From: Gautieria morchelliformis
Lineage: Eukaryota; Basidiomycota; Agaricomycetes; Gomphales; Gomphaceae
Assembly (NCBI GenBank): GCA_015179125.1
Contig: WHVA01000088.1
Coordinates: 186,001-250,000 of the forward strand
Direction: 5' to 3'
Length of the DNA stretch: 64,000 nt
Part shown: in pieces, positions 22,573 through 33,960 of the stretch
Layout of the letters: every line of letters starts with the position of its first letter
Position numbering within the stretch: the first letter of the stretch is position 1
Notes under the pieces: model-generated
What the model saw: only the letters and a program-made list of their open reading frames with translations
Told to the model about the DNA's origin: nothing
Database searches by the model: none
Position numbers and translations under genes: made by a program

Positions 22573-25500
22573 ATGCCCACGCCCCCCATCGGCCCCGGCC
22601 TCCCCACACGTCCCCCAGCCCCACCGCCACCCGCCCCCTCCGTCCCCACCTACACCCTCCTCGTCGCCGGGCCCCCCCGTGTCGGCAAGACCGCCCTCCT
22701 CAGGCTCCTCCTCGACTGTGCCGAGCTCAGCCCCCACGCCACCCGCGAGCAGGCCACCAGCGTCGCCGCCTTCGTCGCCGGCGCCCCCGCCCACTCCTCC
22801 CTCCCCCACGGCTTCGCGGAATGCGGCATCGAGGTCCTGTGGCGCGGCGAGCGCGTCCTCCTCCGTCTCCTCGACACCCCAGGCATGCAGTGGCGTGCTC
22901 CCCCGTCACCCAACACACAGCCACCCGAAGACGTCCTCGAGGAGATCATAAGACTCGTCGAGGACCGCTACGTGCAGGGCGCCCGCGATGTGAGTGCCCC
23001 CCCGCTTCCATATCTCCAGGGTCCCTAACCCCTCCCAGGAACACACCACCGGCGAGTCCCACGTCCATCTATGTCTCTACGTCCTCGACCCGACCTCCAT
23101 CGTCCCCCGTCCACCTCCACCCTACCCGCCATCCGCCAACGGCGTCTATCCCCCCTACCCCTCCGCCGCCCCATACCCCGCCTACGCCCACGCCACCGCC
23201 ATCCCCCCTCTCCCCCCAGCCCTCCCCGCCGCGGAGCTCGCCGCCATCCGCCGCCTCTCCAACAGGGTCAACGTCCTCCCCGTCCTCGGCGCCTGCGAGG
23301 CCGTCGGCGTGGACAGGTGCGCTGCCGTTCGTGTCGCCTCCTGTCCCTTCGCTAATAGTGTTTCCAGCCTCGCGACGCTCAAACTCGCCGTGCGCCACTC
23401 CCTCGCGGAGGCGGGGCTCGGCTTCGGCATATTCGACGAGTGTGTCGCATCCGCCGCATCCGGGGCCCGACCCGCCACGACGTTGGACGACCCCGCACCG
23501 GGCGCCGAGGGCGCCAATGATGCCGCGGGCGCCCAGGAGCACGATGCCACGGGCGACGCCGAGGACGCGTCTAAGGCCGCCCGCGCCGTCGCCAGCGCCA
23601 GCGCGCCCACGACCCCGCGCAGCCCCCGCCACGCGCCGAAGCCCACGACAAACCCTGGCGCGCCGCACCCGCGGAAGCACGCGCGCACGAAAGGGCTCGC
23701 GCCCACCGCCCTCGTGGTGGGCGCGGGCGTGCCGCCGGCGTGGCGGGCTCCAGCGGCGCATGCGCCTGCGGGTGTCGCTGCGTTCGTGCCCGTGCCTGCG
23801 CCCGCGCCCGCGGCTGGCACGCGGGAGCACCCGCTGTGTTGGGACGTGGCGGAGGGGGAGACGCGCGCGGAGGCCGGGGGCGCAGGGGTGTCCGGGGACG
23901 AGGTGCCACGGACACAGCCGACGGATGCGCCGGCGGTTGCGGATGCGGGTACGGAGGCGAGGGTGCCAGCGCAAGTGGATGACGCCGCAGCTGCGGCGGC
24001 AGCGGCGGATGCCAGCGGACAGCGCTCGCCGAAGGATACCTCGCCCCCTGCCACCGCCACTGCCACCGCCACCGCCTCCTCCACCTCCAGTACCGCATCC
24101 AGCCTCGCATCAAGTCTTACGTCCAGCCTCAACTCCAGCCCCCGCCCCCGCAACATGCCGGCACAGCCCCCAAAACGGTCCGCCCGGCCCTCGCCCACGC
24201 CCACACCCACGCCCACGCTGACGCTGCCGCTCCTCCCCTTCGCGCTGTTCGCGCCGGAGTGCTACGCGCCCGGCGGGTGTGCGGCGCCTGGACGGTTTGC
24301 GGTTGGGGAGCTGGTGGAGGTCTATGAGGGGAGGAAGGCGGAGGAGGGGGCGGAGGGGGATGGTATGGATGTGGATGTGGAGGAGGGGGAGGGCAAAGAT
24401 GGGGGTGCGGAGGGGACGCCCGGAGCGGGGGATGCGGGGGATGTTTCTGTCGCCACTGCGAGTGCGAGTACGACGTCTTCTGGCCCTGACGCGCCTGCTG
24501 GCTCTTCTACTACCGAGGCAGACCCGGACTCGGATGCAACTGCTACTACCACCGCGACCACCACCACCACCCCCACAGCAGCAGCAGCAGTACCACCCGT
24601 TCCCGCTCCCGCTCCCGCGCCTGACACCGACGCATGCGGGGAGAAGGGGGCGCATGCGGGAGCGGACAGGGGGAAGGGGAAGAGGGAGGAGGAGGATGCG
24701 ATGGAGGTTGATGGGGAAGTGCTCGGACAGCAAGAACGCGATGCTATACACGCACACAAACACGAACACGGAGAGGAGGGGCGTGTGAGTGCGGGGGACG
24801 TTGGATGCGGAGAAGAACAGCAACGACAGCTGCAGCTACAACTGCAGCAGCAACAACACGCGGCCGACGGTCCCGGCGAGACGGCGCTCCTCCACCTCTC
24901 CCGCGCGGACCCGACGTCGCGCCTCCGGGGCCGCTTCGTGCGGCGCTACCGCTGGGGCATGCTCGACGTGCTCGACGAGCGGCACTCGGACTTTGTGGCG
25001 CTGAGGAGCGCGGTTATGGGGTGGCGCAAGGTGAGTGAGCGGCACGTTTTCGTCTTTCGCATTCCTCTATCCAAAAAATTCTTTCATCGCATGCTCACGC
25101 GCGACGCCGCAGGAGCTCAAGACATACACGAAAGACTACCTCTACGAGCGCTTCAAAGTGGAGTCGCTGCTTTCGGCGCAGCGCGTGGGCCCCGGGGTCG
25201 GCGCGCTGGGCCCCGCGGGCATGTCCCCCGGGGCCGCCGCGGCCGCGGTCGTGCCCGTCGGCGCGGCACACCTCCACGCGCATGCGCACCCGCAGCAGCC
25301 GCCCCACCCGCACCCCAGCCCGCTGAACGCCCCGACGCATGCCGCCGCGCGCCACCGCTCGCCCGTGCGCGCGACGCCGCCGCTCCCGCTCCCCCCGCTG
25401 GGGGGCGGGGGGATGACGTCGCCGCCGCCGCACCACGCGCACGCGCATCCGCATGCGGGGGCCATGGGCCCGATTGGCGTGATGGGCGCGATGGGCGCGA

Positions 25501-28344
25501 TACACGCGCAGCATGCGCTGCCGCCGCCGCCGAGCGTGACGCCTACGAGCGGCGGGGGGGGCGGCGCGGTTGCGGGTGCGGGCGCGGCGGCGTACACGCG
25601 TAGTGCGCTCCCGCACCATCTGCACGCGGGGCAGCACCCGCACGCGCACCACATGCATGCGCAGCCGCACGCACACGCACACCCGCACGCGCACCCCCGG
25701 GAGATGTCGCCCCCGGCCCCGCAGGCGGCGGCCGGGGCGCGCGCGCGCGCGCACTCGAACGCGCACGGCATGCACCCGCAGGCGCTCGGACACGCGCACG
25801 CGCATATGCACGGGCAGCACGGCCAGGCGCACGGGCGCGGGCACACGCTGTCGCCCCCGTCGCCGCCGCCGCCAACGCTCTCGTACGTGGCGCCGCAGCC
25901 GGCGTCTGCGCAGACGCAGGGGCGGCTCGGGTTCGGCGTGTTCGCGGCGGAGTCGCCGCCCGGGTCGAGCCACGGCCAGCAGGGACACCGTGCGCACAGC
26001 GCGGGCAAGAGCCACAGTCCGGCGCAGGGCCATGCGAAGGCGCACCGCGGACACAGCCCCGCGGTGGCGCACGGGCACGGGCAGGGCCATGCCGCGCATC
26101 TGCTGGCGCATGCGCCGTACCCCGCGCACGCCCAGCACCCCGCGCACGCCCAGCACCGCCCTGCGCAGCTCCCGCCCATCGTGCCGTCGCACCACGCCGT
26201 GAGTGTGCACGCGCTGCTGAACCATGGCGGGGACAAAGGGTACAAGTACGAGCAGGACTACACGTACGACCAGGAGGCCTACATGGCGAAGGAGCGCGAG
26301 AGGGAGGACGAGTTTTTGCGGGAGGAGGAGGCGTATAAGCGGGTGGAAGAGTACAAGCGTGACCGGGAGCGCGATCGGGAGAGGGAGCGTGATCGGGAGC
26401 GTGACAGGGACCGGGAGCGCGATAGGGAGAGGGAGCGCGACAGGGAGGCGCGCGAGCCGCCTGCGGTGAACGTGCTGGGCGTCGAAAACGGGACCGCGGG
26501 ACAGGTGGGTGCGCCGCTGACCGTGAACGGGCGCAAGCGCAAGATCACGATGGCGTGTAACTTTTGTCGATGTGAGTCGCGCTTCTCCCTTCCTCTATCT
26601 CTCCCTGCAACAGCGCCTGACGCCCGTTCCCCCCGCGCAGCCCGCAAGCTGAAGTGCGACGGCCTCCGCCCCGCGTGTGCGCAGTGCGTCAAGCGGAACA
26701 ATAACTGCGACTACCAGCCGCATGGGCATACCGCCCCTGCGCCGCCAGCTCCACAGGCCGTCAAGCCTGCCCCCACGCCTTCCTCGGGGCCCGTCCCGCC
26801 GCCGTCTGCGCCGCCATGGCGCTACAAGCCGCGGCAGACCGTGCAGCAGCAACAGCAACAGCAGGCACTGGCAGAGCGCGAGCAGAAGGAGCGGGACCAG
26901 CGCGAGCGCGAACGCGAGAGGGAGCGGGAGCGGGACCACGACAGGGAGGACGTCGACGAGCTGGAGGATGACGCGGGCAGCAGCGAAGCCGAGGGGGAGG
27001 GCGATGCGGATGCTGTCGCGTTGGGCGGCGCGGGGGCGCTGGGAGTGCGCGGAGGAACGGGCGCCGCGAGCGGGGCGTATCCGGGGGGGCGGAAGCGCGT
27101 GAGCGTCGATATGCTCATTGCGGAGACGCTGGGGGACACGGGGCGCGGGAAGGCGCGGGGTGGGGCGGGGGCGACGGTGCAGAACGGGGAGCGCTATGCT
27201 TATGGTGGGCAGCCTGAGGCGGGCGCGGCTCCGGGTACGGGCGCGACGACGGGGGCGTGGTATGCGGAGACGGAGGGCGTGGGTGTGGGTGGGGGGATGG
27301 GTGTCATTGATGTGGGGAGTGAGGGGGACAAGCGGAAGAGGCTCAACCGGCAGAGTGCGAACTATGGGAGCAAGGCAGTTGCTTGTGTGCATTGTCGGGG
27401 TGAGTGTCTTGGTCATGGATTCATTCGTGTTTTTCTATCGACTACATCTACGGACTGTATGCTCACGCGTCCTCTCAGCTCGCAAAACACGCTGTGACGC
27501 CGCGCGCCCGGCATGTGGCAACTGCGCCCGCCGCTCTCTCGTCTGCTCGTACATCCACACCCAGCCCTCGCAGCCCCGCTCCAAAGGCAAGAAGGCCGCC
27601 GCGGCCGCCGCAAAGGAAGAAGCTGCGCGCAACGCCGCCAACAAGGCGAGCGCCGAGGGCGACGGCACGACCTCCCTCTCTGCGTCCCTCTCGCCCACCC
27701 GCCGCCACTCCCCCGCGTCCGGCTCACAGCACTCGGGGGCCGCGCACGAGGAGTGGCAGCAGGCACACGCACACCCGCAGCACGCGGCGCACGCGCTCAC
27801 GCTCGCGCATACACACACGCTGCAGACGCCCCCCGCGCATGCGCGCGCGCACCCGCACATCCCCCCGGGCTCGCCCATCCGCGTGGACGACCGGCTCATC
27901 GAGGAGAGCGCGGAGCGCGACAGGCCGCTGACGCGCAGCCCCGCAGGCCCGCCCATCGCGACGCTCCCCGCCGGCTCGCCGTCGACGTCCCCCGCGTCCA
28001 CGTCGCACAGGAGCAAGCACGACGCGCCGTACACCAACGGGGGTGCGAACGGGAAGGCGGCTTATGTCAACGGGGCCGGCCACGCGGACGTGCGCAAGGC
28101 GCTGCGGACCCCGGACGGGGCGGGGCTCGAGGCCGCGACGCCTGTTGGGGACATGCGCTCGCGCTCGAACAGCGCTGGGCCCGGTGAGGGGGCGGACGGG
28201 CACGGGGCGAAGCGCAAGACGGCGGGGAGCGACGAGGATGTTGAGCGCGACCTCTTGCGCGAGTCTGAGCGGCCGGGGAAGAAGCGCAAGTGGCAGGAGG
28301 AGGAGGAAAATGTCTCTGGCGATGATACACGAATGCGCGTTTGA
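22573..28344 (+). CDS. septin-like GTPase fused to a double Zn2Cys6 DNA-binding protein
   Basis: Exons: 22573-22989, 23039-23316, 23368-25030, 25113-26571, 26641-27399, 27479-28344, all with GT-AG introns (49-82 bp); 1813 residues predicted. Residues 30-790 resemble a divergent septin G domain: P-loop GPPRVGKT (33-40), DTPG (101-104), a LSNRVNVLPV segment, and the septin end motif VRRYRWGMLDVLDERHSDF. A long alanine/proline/acidic insert splits the domain. The guanine-specificity box (A/G-K-x-D) is replaced by GACE (223-226). A His/Ala/Pro-rich region and an Arg/Glu/Asp repeat (about 26340-26455) follow. Then come two perfect C-x2-C-x6-C-x6-C-x2-C-x6-C clusters at residues 1268-1295 and 1521-1548. 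The ring residues suggest a nuclear DNA-binding role for the C-terminal half. No stop separates the halves, but a separate transcription-factor gene with its own start inside exon 4 cannot be excluded. GC is far above the neighbours. Confidence 0.7.
25200..26460 (+). repeat. coding low-complexity tracts: His-rich region and Arg/Glu/Asp repeat
   Basis: Within exon 4 of the fusion gene, about 25260-26180 encodes His/Ala/Pro-rich sequence such as HAHHMHAQPHAHAHPHAHP, and about 26340-26455 encodes repeated R-E/D-R-D units from near-identical GAGCGTGATCGG-type words. The second tract has the look of a long charged helix. Slippage in such tracts makes lengths variable between strains. Confidence 0.8.
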
Positions 28345-30545
28345 GGACGTCACGATTCACGATCTAGAAGATGATGTTTGTTTTTCGGTTTTTTCTTTTT
28401 TTCCTGGTATCTGTCTGATCATGTCTCTCAACGTTGTTGTTGTCTTGATTTATTGTCTCGTCTGGAAATCGCTGTGTGCATGCATGATGCCGTGTAATAC
28501 ATCCTACTACAATACTGTCACAGTCTCGTCTCAACTGTATCTTTTCTAGTCGTGACTGGAATATTAAAAAAAAAAATTTGTCTTTGGCCGTGACTGCTTA
28601 CTAATCGGCTATTCCACACCAACGGAAACCCTGCGACTATCACCCTGGGATTCATCTGTTACCCTGCAGGTCTCCCACTTTTGGCGTCAGCGTTTCCCTC
28701 CATAATTATAGTGATCCGATCCCACGCTCCAGTTTGTTTTTTTCTCGAAAAGTCTATATGCTTAACCGACGGCCGGAACGCTCGACTCATCATCCCGGAG
28801 AATCACTGGACGTCGCGGCTCCATCCGGACAAGATACATGCTCGTATCCATCTTTCGTGAGCCTGAACCCTGTGGCACTGGCAGGCATTTCCCGATGATA
28901 GGTGGAGAAGCACTTCCGAGTCTCCCCAGCGCTCTAGAACGCCAGATGTGGCGAGCCGCCGCCTCGCGGCGACCCGGAGCTGGTCCGAGCCGTCTGCCTT
29001 CGCGCCATTCATTGTATCGCAGGATAGGTATGCAGAGGAATGCGATTAAATACAGGCAGGGTGGACGGCGCACCGAGTCGCCAGCAGGTCTCTCATCATC
29101 TCCGAAGGCGGCGCTCGTTTGCTTTTGGCATAACCTGGCACAGCCTCAGCTCCCGAGTTTTTCCCTGGTTCCTCCTGGATCTCCTCCCACACCTGCAACC
29201 CGGCCGCGGCAGTGCTCCCCACCGCATAGCCGCGCGCCGCACACGGAACACCTGTGCAAGTCATATGGGCGCTGCTCCGCGTTCCACCGCACGCCTGTTC
29301 CTGTCTCACTCCACACTTCTGAGAAGCATTCAAGCAACGGATGACTAGCACCGGATGACTCTCGGCACCGCTTGCTGCACCATGGAAGGTGATAAGCATA
29401 TCACACAGGCCGTGGCAGACGACAGCGCACAGGATCATCTTCGAAGCACTCGCCCGCCCGCGAACAGCAGTCCTTTCTCTCCGTCGCTCGGGATTCGGTC
29501 GGCAACCTACTCAATCAGGCTACATATCCTATTTCCGTGCGCACGAGATATGCGTGAGCTGTAACCATGAGCATGTACCCCAGCCGAAAGAGGGGTTCCG
29601 ATGATCCCACTCATCCTCCTAGACGTGCTCCCCTGAGGACCGGACCGCGCAATGTGAATGAAAAGGGAGCCAAAAATACTTGCCGTAATGTGGGAACACA
29701 AGGGCACGGGATAGCTTGGCCCCGCTCCGGCCACCTCTTTTGGTCCCGTTCCGCGAATGCGACCCTCCGGAACCCCTTCCCTTAGGCGAATGTCTCTTCT
29801 ATTGTGAGAATTTCACACCAGGGATCACTCCTTGGCTGGAAAGAACAAGAAGCACGGTGGCACAAGTCCCCGCGGCGACATCCTTCGGCCGTCACCCTTG
29901 GCCAGGCCTGGCCTGGCCTCGGCATTGTGACATGTCTTCTTGCGTTTCCGGGCGGGATCGCTCTTTGGATATCCTTTGCCTAGGCAAGATCTGGTTTTGC
30001 ATACACGGCGGCCCGAAGCCCTTATCACTATCTCGATAAGACGGCCATTGCTTTGTATTGTCCCTCCTGACCACCACTCAGGACTTCCCCTTCCCCTTGG
30101 CCACACGTATCCATCGGCATCCTCGCCTGCTGACCTGTGGTGGTGAATGATTAGCAGTGTCTTAGCCTCACTACTACCTTCACATTAACTAGGTACGTCC
30201 CTGAGCAATGAAAGAACCGCACACCGCAGACGCCGATGACGTGAAACAACAATAGTCGATAGTCGCAAGGTAGTACGTATAATTACATGGAATAAAGAGA
30301 AAAAAAATGATAGGACGCGCAGGGAGCGGTTGAGAGAGCTGTGAGGATACGCAGAAAGGAATGAATCCATATGCATCAAGGGAGGATCGTTTTGACAGAT
30401 AACCAGATGTAACTCAATAAAAACAAGAAAAACAACGAACAAACGGAGGGTATGAAATTGCGGACTCGATTTGCTTTGACCTTACAACCCTAGATCTGTC
30501 GGGGATGAAACCAATGAGAATCACGGAGAAGAATGCGCGATTGTA
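28345..30545. other. intergenic region between convergent septin-like genes
   Basis: About 2.2 kb between the 3' ends of two converging genes. No frame with a known domain or intron pattern was found. The first 230 bp are T-rich and contain ATTAAAAAAAAAAA near 28562-28576, a likely 3'-end region of the fusion gene. On the other side, AATAAA occurs on the minus strand as expected near a 3' end. Confidence 0.5.
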
Positions 30546-32792
30546 TTATATACCCTGGAGAATGCGCTCCCTGTCATTGTCGCTGAGGTTAGTGGTTGCA
30601 CGCCTCGCGAGTAATTTCTCAGTGCGGAAGCGTTCGTATAGCACGTCCTTCGTGGTCGCCTTGAGCGACTAACAAAACCGTCAGAACAGAAACCACAAGG
30701 ATGACTGCCAGGGCACACGCACCCGCATATAGCTTCCCAGCACAGCAGCTCGGAGCGCTGCGAAATCACAATGCTGCGGATCCAACACGTCGACGGTCCC
30801 CCACCGGAACCGCCTAACGAACCTGCCACTCACACCGGGCGCCTGCACCCCGTGTGCGTGCCCATTTTGGCTGACGCCGGCCTTTTTCACGTCCTTGTCC
30901 CGTTCCCGTTCGGGCGCAATGATGCCGAATGGCATCCGCGCCCTCAAATCCGCCCTTGAAAACATCGCGCCGTACGATGAGGTGCCGGCGTCCGTGCCTT
31001 TTACAGAACCCACAGAAGTCCGCCTGCTTGGCGACGCCAAGGAGACATTATCGTGACCGTGCCCGGTGGACGGTGGGGATGCAGGATAACCCGGCGAGAC
31101 CTCGACATCCGGCTCATCATACTCAGCGCCGACGGCCGCCTTGAGCGACTTGCGCGAGTGTGATCGCGTTAGGCCCCGCGTGGGACCCCGCAGCTTAATG
31201 ACCGGGCGCGACTGGCGCTCATCGTCGTGATCGATGTCCTCATCCGCCATTTGCAAATGGCCATTAGCTGCGCCACCCGCGTTCTCCCTCCCTGGGCTCC
31301 TGCCAAAGTGCGAGCCGGGATTGGCATCCCACACGGCGAAGACACCAGCAATTACGTTGCCGTTGTCGTCTTCGATGCCAACGGCTTGGAGATCCCGGCG
31401 CACAGCACGCTTGATACGCTGGAGCCGCCCGTCAGTAAGTGTGTCGGCGCGTGCTACGATCGGAAGCACGTTAACACGCTTCGCGAGGCGCGCAATCACC
31501 CGGATCTCAGCGGGGTTCATGCCCAGTCTATTTGGGGTATTAGTGGGCACCTTGCGTGACTGCGGCTGGGGTAATTTAGTCCTGTCCTGAGGGTACAACT
31601 CGACGGAGTTACGGGGCGTCCGATCATCTGGGGAAATCGGCGTCAAGGGCGCTCGCTGTAAAGCGGGTTCCGGGTCCCCATATTCGTCATCGGAGTCTGC
31701 TTGTTGAGGTGCGACCGCACTTTCTTCCTCCTCGTCGGATCCGGAGTAATACTCTGAAGGCTCAGGGAGGTCACTAGGTGAGAGGGGCTGTGCCGGGAAC
31801 GCCGCAGCAGCCAGCCTCGACCTCGCCCGTCGGGCGGAGGGCGTCATTATGGAATCGGGATCGATCAAGTACATACAGCTGTCCCTATGTCAGTACCGTG
31901 AAAATGACGACAGTAAGTAAAGATACAAACAGGTGGACATGCTGATCGCCCTTGCTCGTTCTGACCACCTTGCTTTCCTCACCCATTGTTTCGGCAAACT
32001 GCATATCAACATATTTGACCACACTGGAAACAGCCCTATCAAGAGCAAACTCTTTGCCCTCAGAGAAGTCGAGCCCGGGGGTATCAATGCACGTCAGGCC
32101 AATACGGTCTTCGGGACCAGGTCGATTCGTTGAAGGACCCTGTAGGATCTCCACACGCACGGTATTGATAGATGTTGTGGGACGAGCGGAAGAAGAGCGA
32201 TATGTGGACAGAGAGGCTAGCTGGGCTTGCGTATTGGTTGGAGAAATGGTGGACGTATCAAGGAGAAGGCGGAGAAGGGAAGACTTGCCAGTTTGCTTGG
32301 CACCAGCCACCTAAGATATGGGTGATCAAACACACAAGAAACATTGCAAGAAAGAAAGGTATGCTCTACCATGACATTAAAGGTAAGTGCATGTTTTGCC
32401 CTCCTTGTCGGCTTCGGGTTAGATCCAGCGCGAGCCCTTGAACCAACTCCATTAAAGGAGGAAGGTGGTGGAACGCCAGAGCCAAATAATGAGGCGACAT
32501 TGTTTGCCTGTGGGCTGGGGAGACCAGGGGTACTATCACCAGTTCTGAACGGTTTGTGGAATGGAACAGGGCCGCGTGTTCCTTGGAAGGATGTCTTGCT
32601 GGCACCATGAGGGGTGCCAGCTTCTTCACTTGCAAGCGGTTCTTGGGTGACGGCGTGAACCGCATCAATATCAACAAGGTTCTCCGGCCAGGGTATACGC
32701 TGCTGAGCAAGTTCTGGGAGTGAGGGTGAAGCACGTATAAAGACAGGTTCTGGGGCTGGCTTCTTCCTCTTTGAGCCAAAACCGAGTACCAT
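30546..32792 (-). CDS. septin-like GTPase, stand-alone paralogue
   Basis: Four exons on the minus strand: 32792-32370, 32310-31931, 31878-30723 and 30668-30546, giving 693 residues. Introns are 52-59 bp; the second uses an unusual GTTTGT donor. The domain shows P-loop GAKQTGKSS (144-152), DTPG (217-220), the septin segment RLAKRVNVLPIVARADTL with an intact AR-A-D specificity box (410-413), and the septin C-terminal element RFVRRFRWGTVDVLDPQHCD followed by a short helix (YERFRTEKLLARR). An acidic and Ser/Pro-rich insert of about 110 residues precedes the specificity box. Septins polymerise into filaments at the cell cortex; this one is divergent, so filament membership is inferred only. It is a paralogue of the septin half of the gene at 22573-28344 and converges with it. 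The ATG at 32792 begins MVLGFGSKRKKP and gives a basic N-terminus. Confidence 0.85.
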
Positions 32793-33960
32793 GGCGATGA
32801 TTCTTAACAGAAAAGGAGGCCGAAGCGAAAGGTGAAATCCAGCGGAAAGGGATACAAGTGCGGTGCCCTGCCGAGATGCCAATGGACAAGTCTTTGGTTT
32901 GCCTGACCAAGAGATGGGAGTGTAAAGCACGAAGGGTCGATAAACAAGCCAAAGTGGTAACAGGAGAAGTGTGAATAAGAGGAAAGGGTTAGCTGCCGAC
33001 GCACGCTAAAAGAAGAAACAAAGCGGCGCCCAAAGCTTATTCGGCTTCATCACTAGTGGCCAACCTGCACGGGTGTTACGGCATTAACTACCACAAACCT
33101 AGTAAACCTAGTAGATACGTCCCTGTAAGTAATATGTAATGAACATGGTAACGCGTCGAAAACTCGATGCTTTCACTAAGTTCCAGTGTGAAGCTAGGAA
33201 TGCAGACTGTGAGTGAAGTTCGAATTCAAGATCGATGTTCTCAGACGTGGGCCCTATAATACAGGGGATACCATAGCTATATATTTATGCCCTCCTCCAT
33301 CGACAATCAAGGAGTCGTGTACATGCTGATGAATGTGGTAGTAGTAGAAGAAGTGTGCTACGTATCGTAGTAGCTCTAGTAGCTGTAGACTCGGGGCAAT
33401 ATGATATGGCTGCGCCCCGTGGCACATGCATGTATTATATTTCATGTGATTGACCCTGATCGGCCTAATCTGCGCATCCACTGGATCGACGCTGCTCAAT
33501 TTACCAAAGGAGGTGTACTTTTTTTGCTAAAGGTCCTGGGGAAACAGTATTCAAACATCTTGGTAGACATTAATGTCGGCGGGACAGTAATCAAAGTTAC
33601 AGTATATAACTGGCCCCATTATTTATTATACACAGCTGGATGTTTCGATATATCTAGGCTTCCATTGGCAATGTCGTGTCAACTCTCGAGGAGCAAGCTC
33701 ACTGCTGTCTTCTCTATATTTATATGTACATTCCTCCCGTTCTTGATAATGATTGACCGGCGTGTCATGCACCTATACACATTAGCATTCTGGATTTGAG
33801 AACAGCTTCAATCACGGTCCAGACTCATAAGGCCTTATCGTATACGTGTATGGTCGGTTTATTTTTGTTTCCGTGCCATCCGATGTCCCGCTTCCTTATC
33901 TAGTCGATGGCAATACCCAGGAAATACGCCAACGAGGCTTGACTCCCAGTCTTGTCCACC
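32793..33960. other. intergenic region, divergent promoters
   Basis: About 1.2 kb between the start codons of the stand-alone septin-like gene and the NCS1 permease, so it holds both promoters. No coding content was recognised. A short run of TAG/GTA-rich sequence lies near 33330-33385. Confidence 0.5.

Noticed and set aside
23069-24216. Long minus-strand open frames opposite the septin-like gene
   Set aside because: They follow from codon bias and high GC of the plus-strand gene; composition is low-complexity Gly/Arg/Ala and no motif is present.
22497-24221. A 574-codon open frame rich in Pro and Arg overlapping the septin-like gene
   Set aside because: It is a shadow of exons 1-3 in another frame. 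It has no domain, and such long open frames are expected on every frame at this GC content.
33401-33799. A 132-codon open frame between the septin-like gene and the permease
   Set aside because: No domain and no good start context; it lies in AT-rich promoter sequence.
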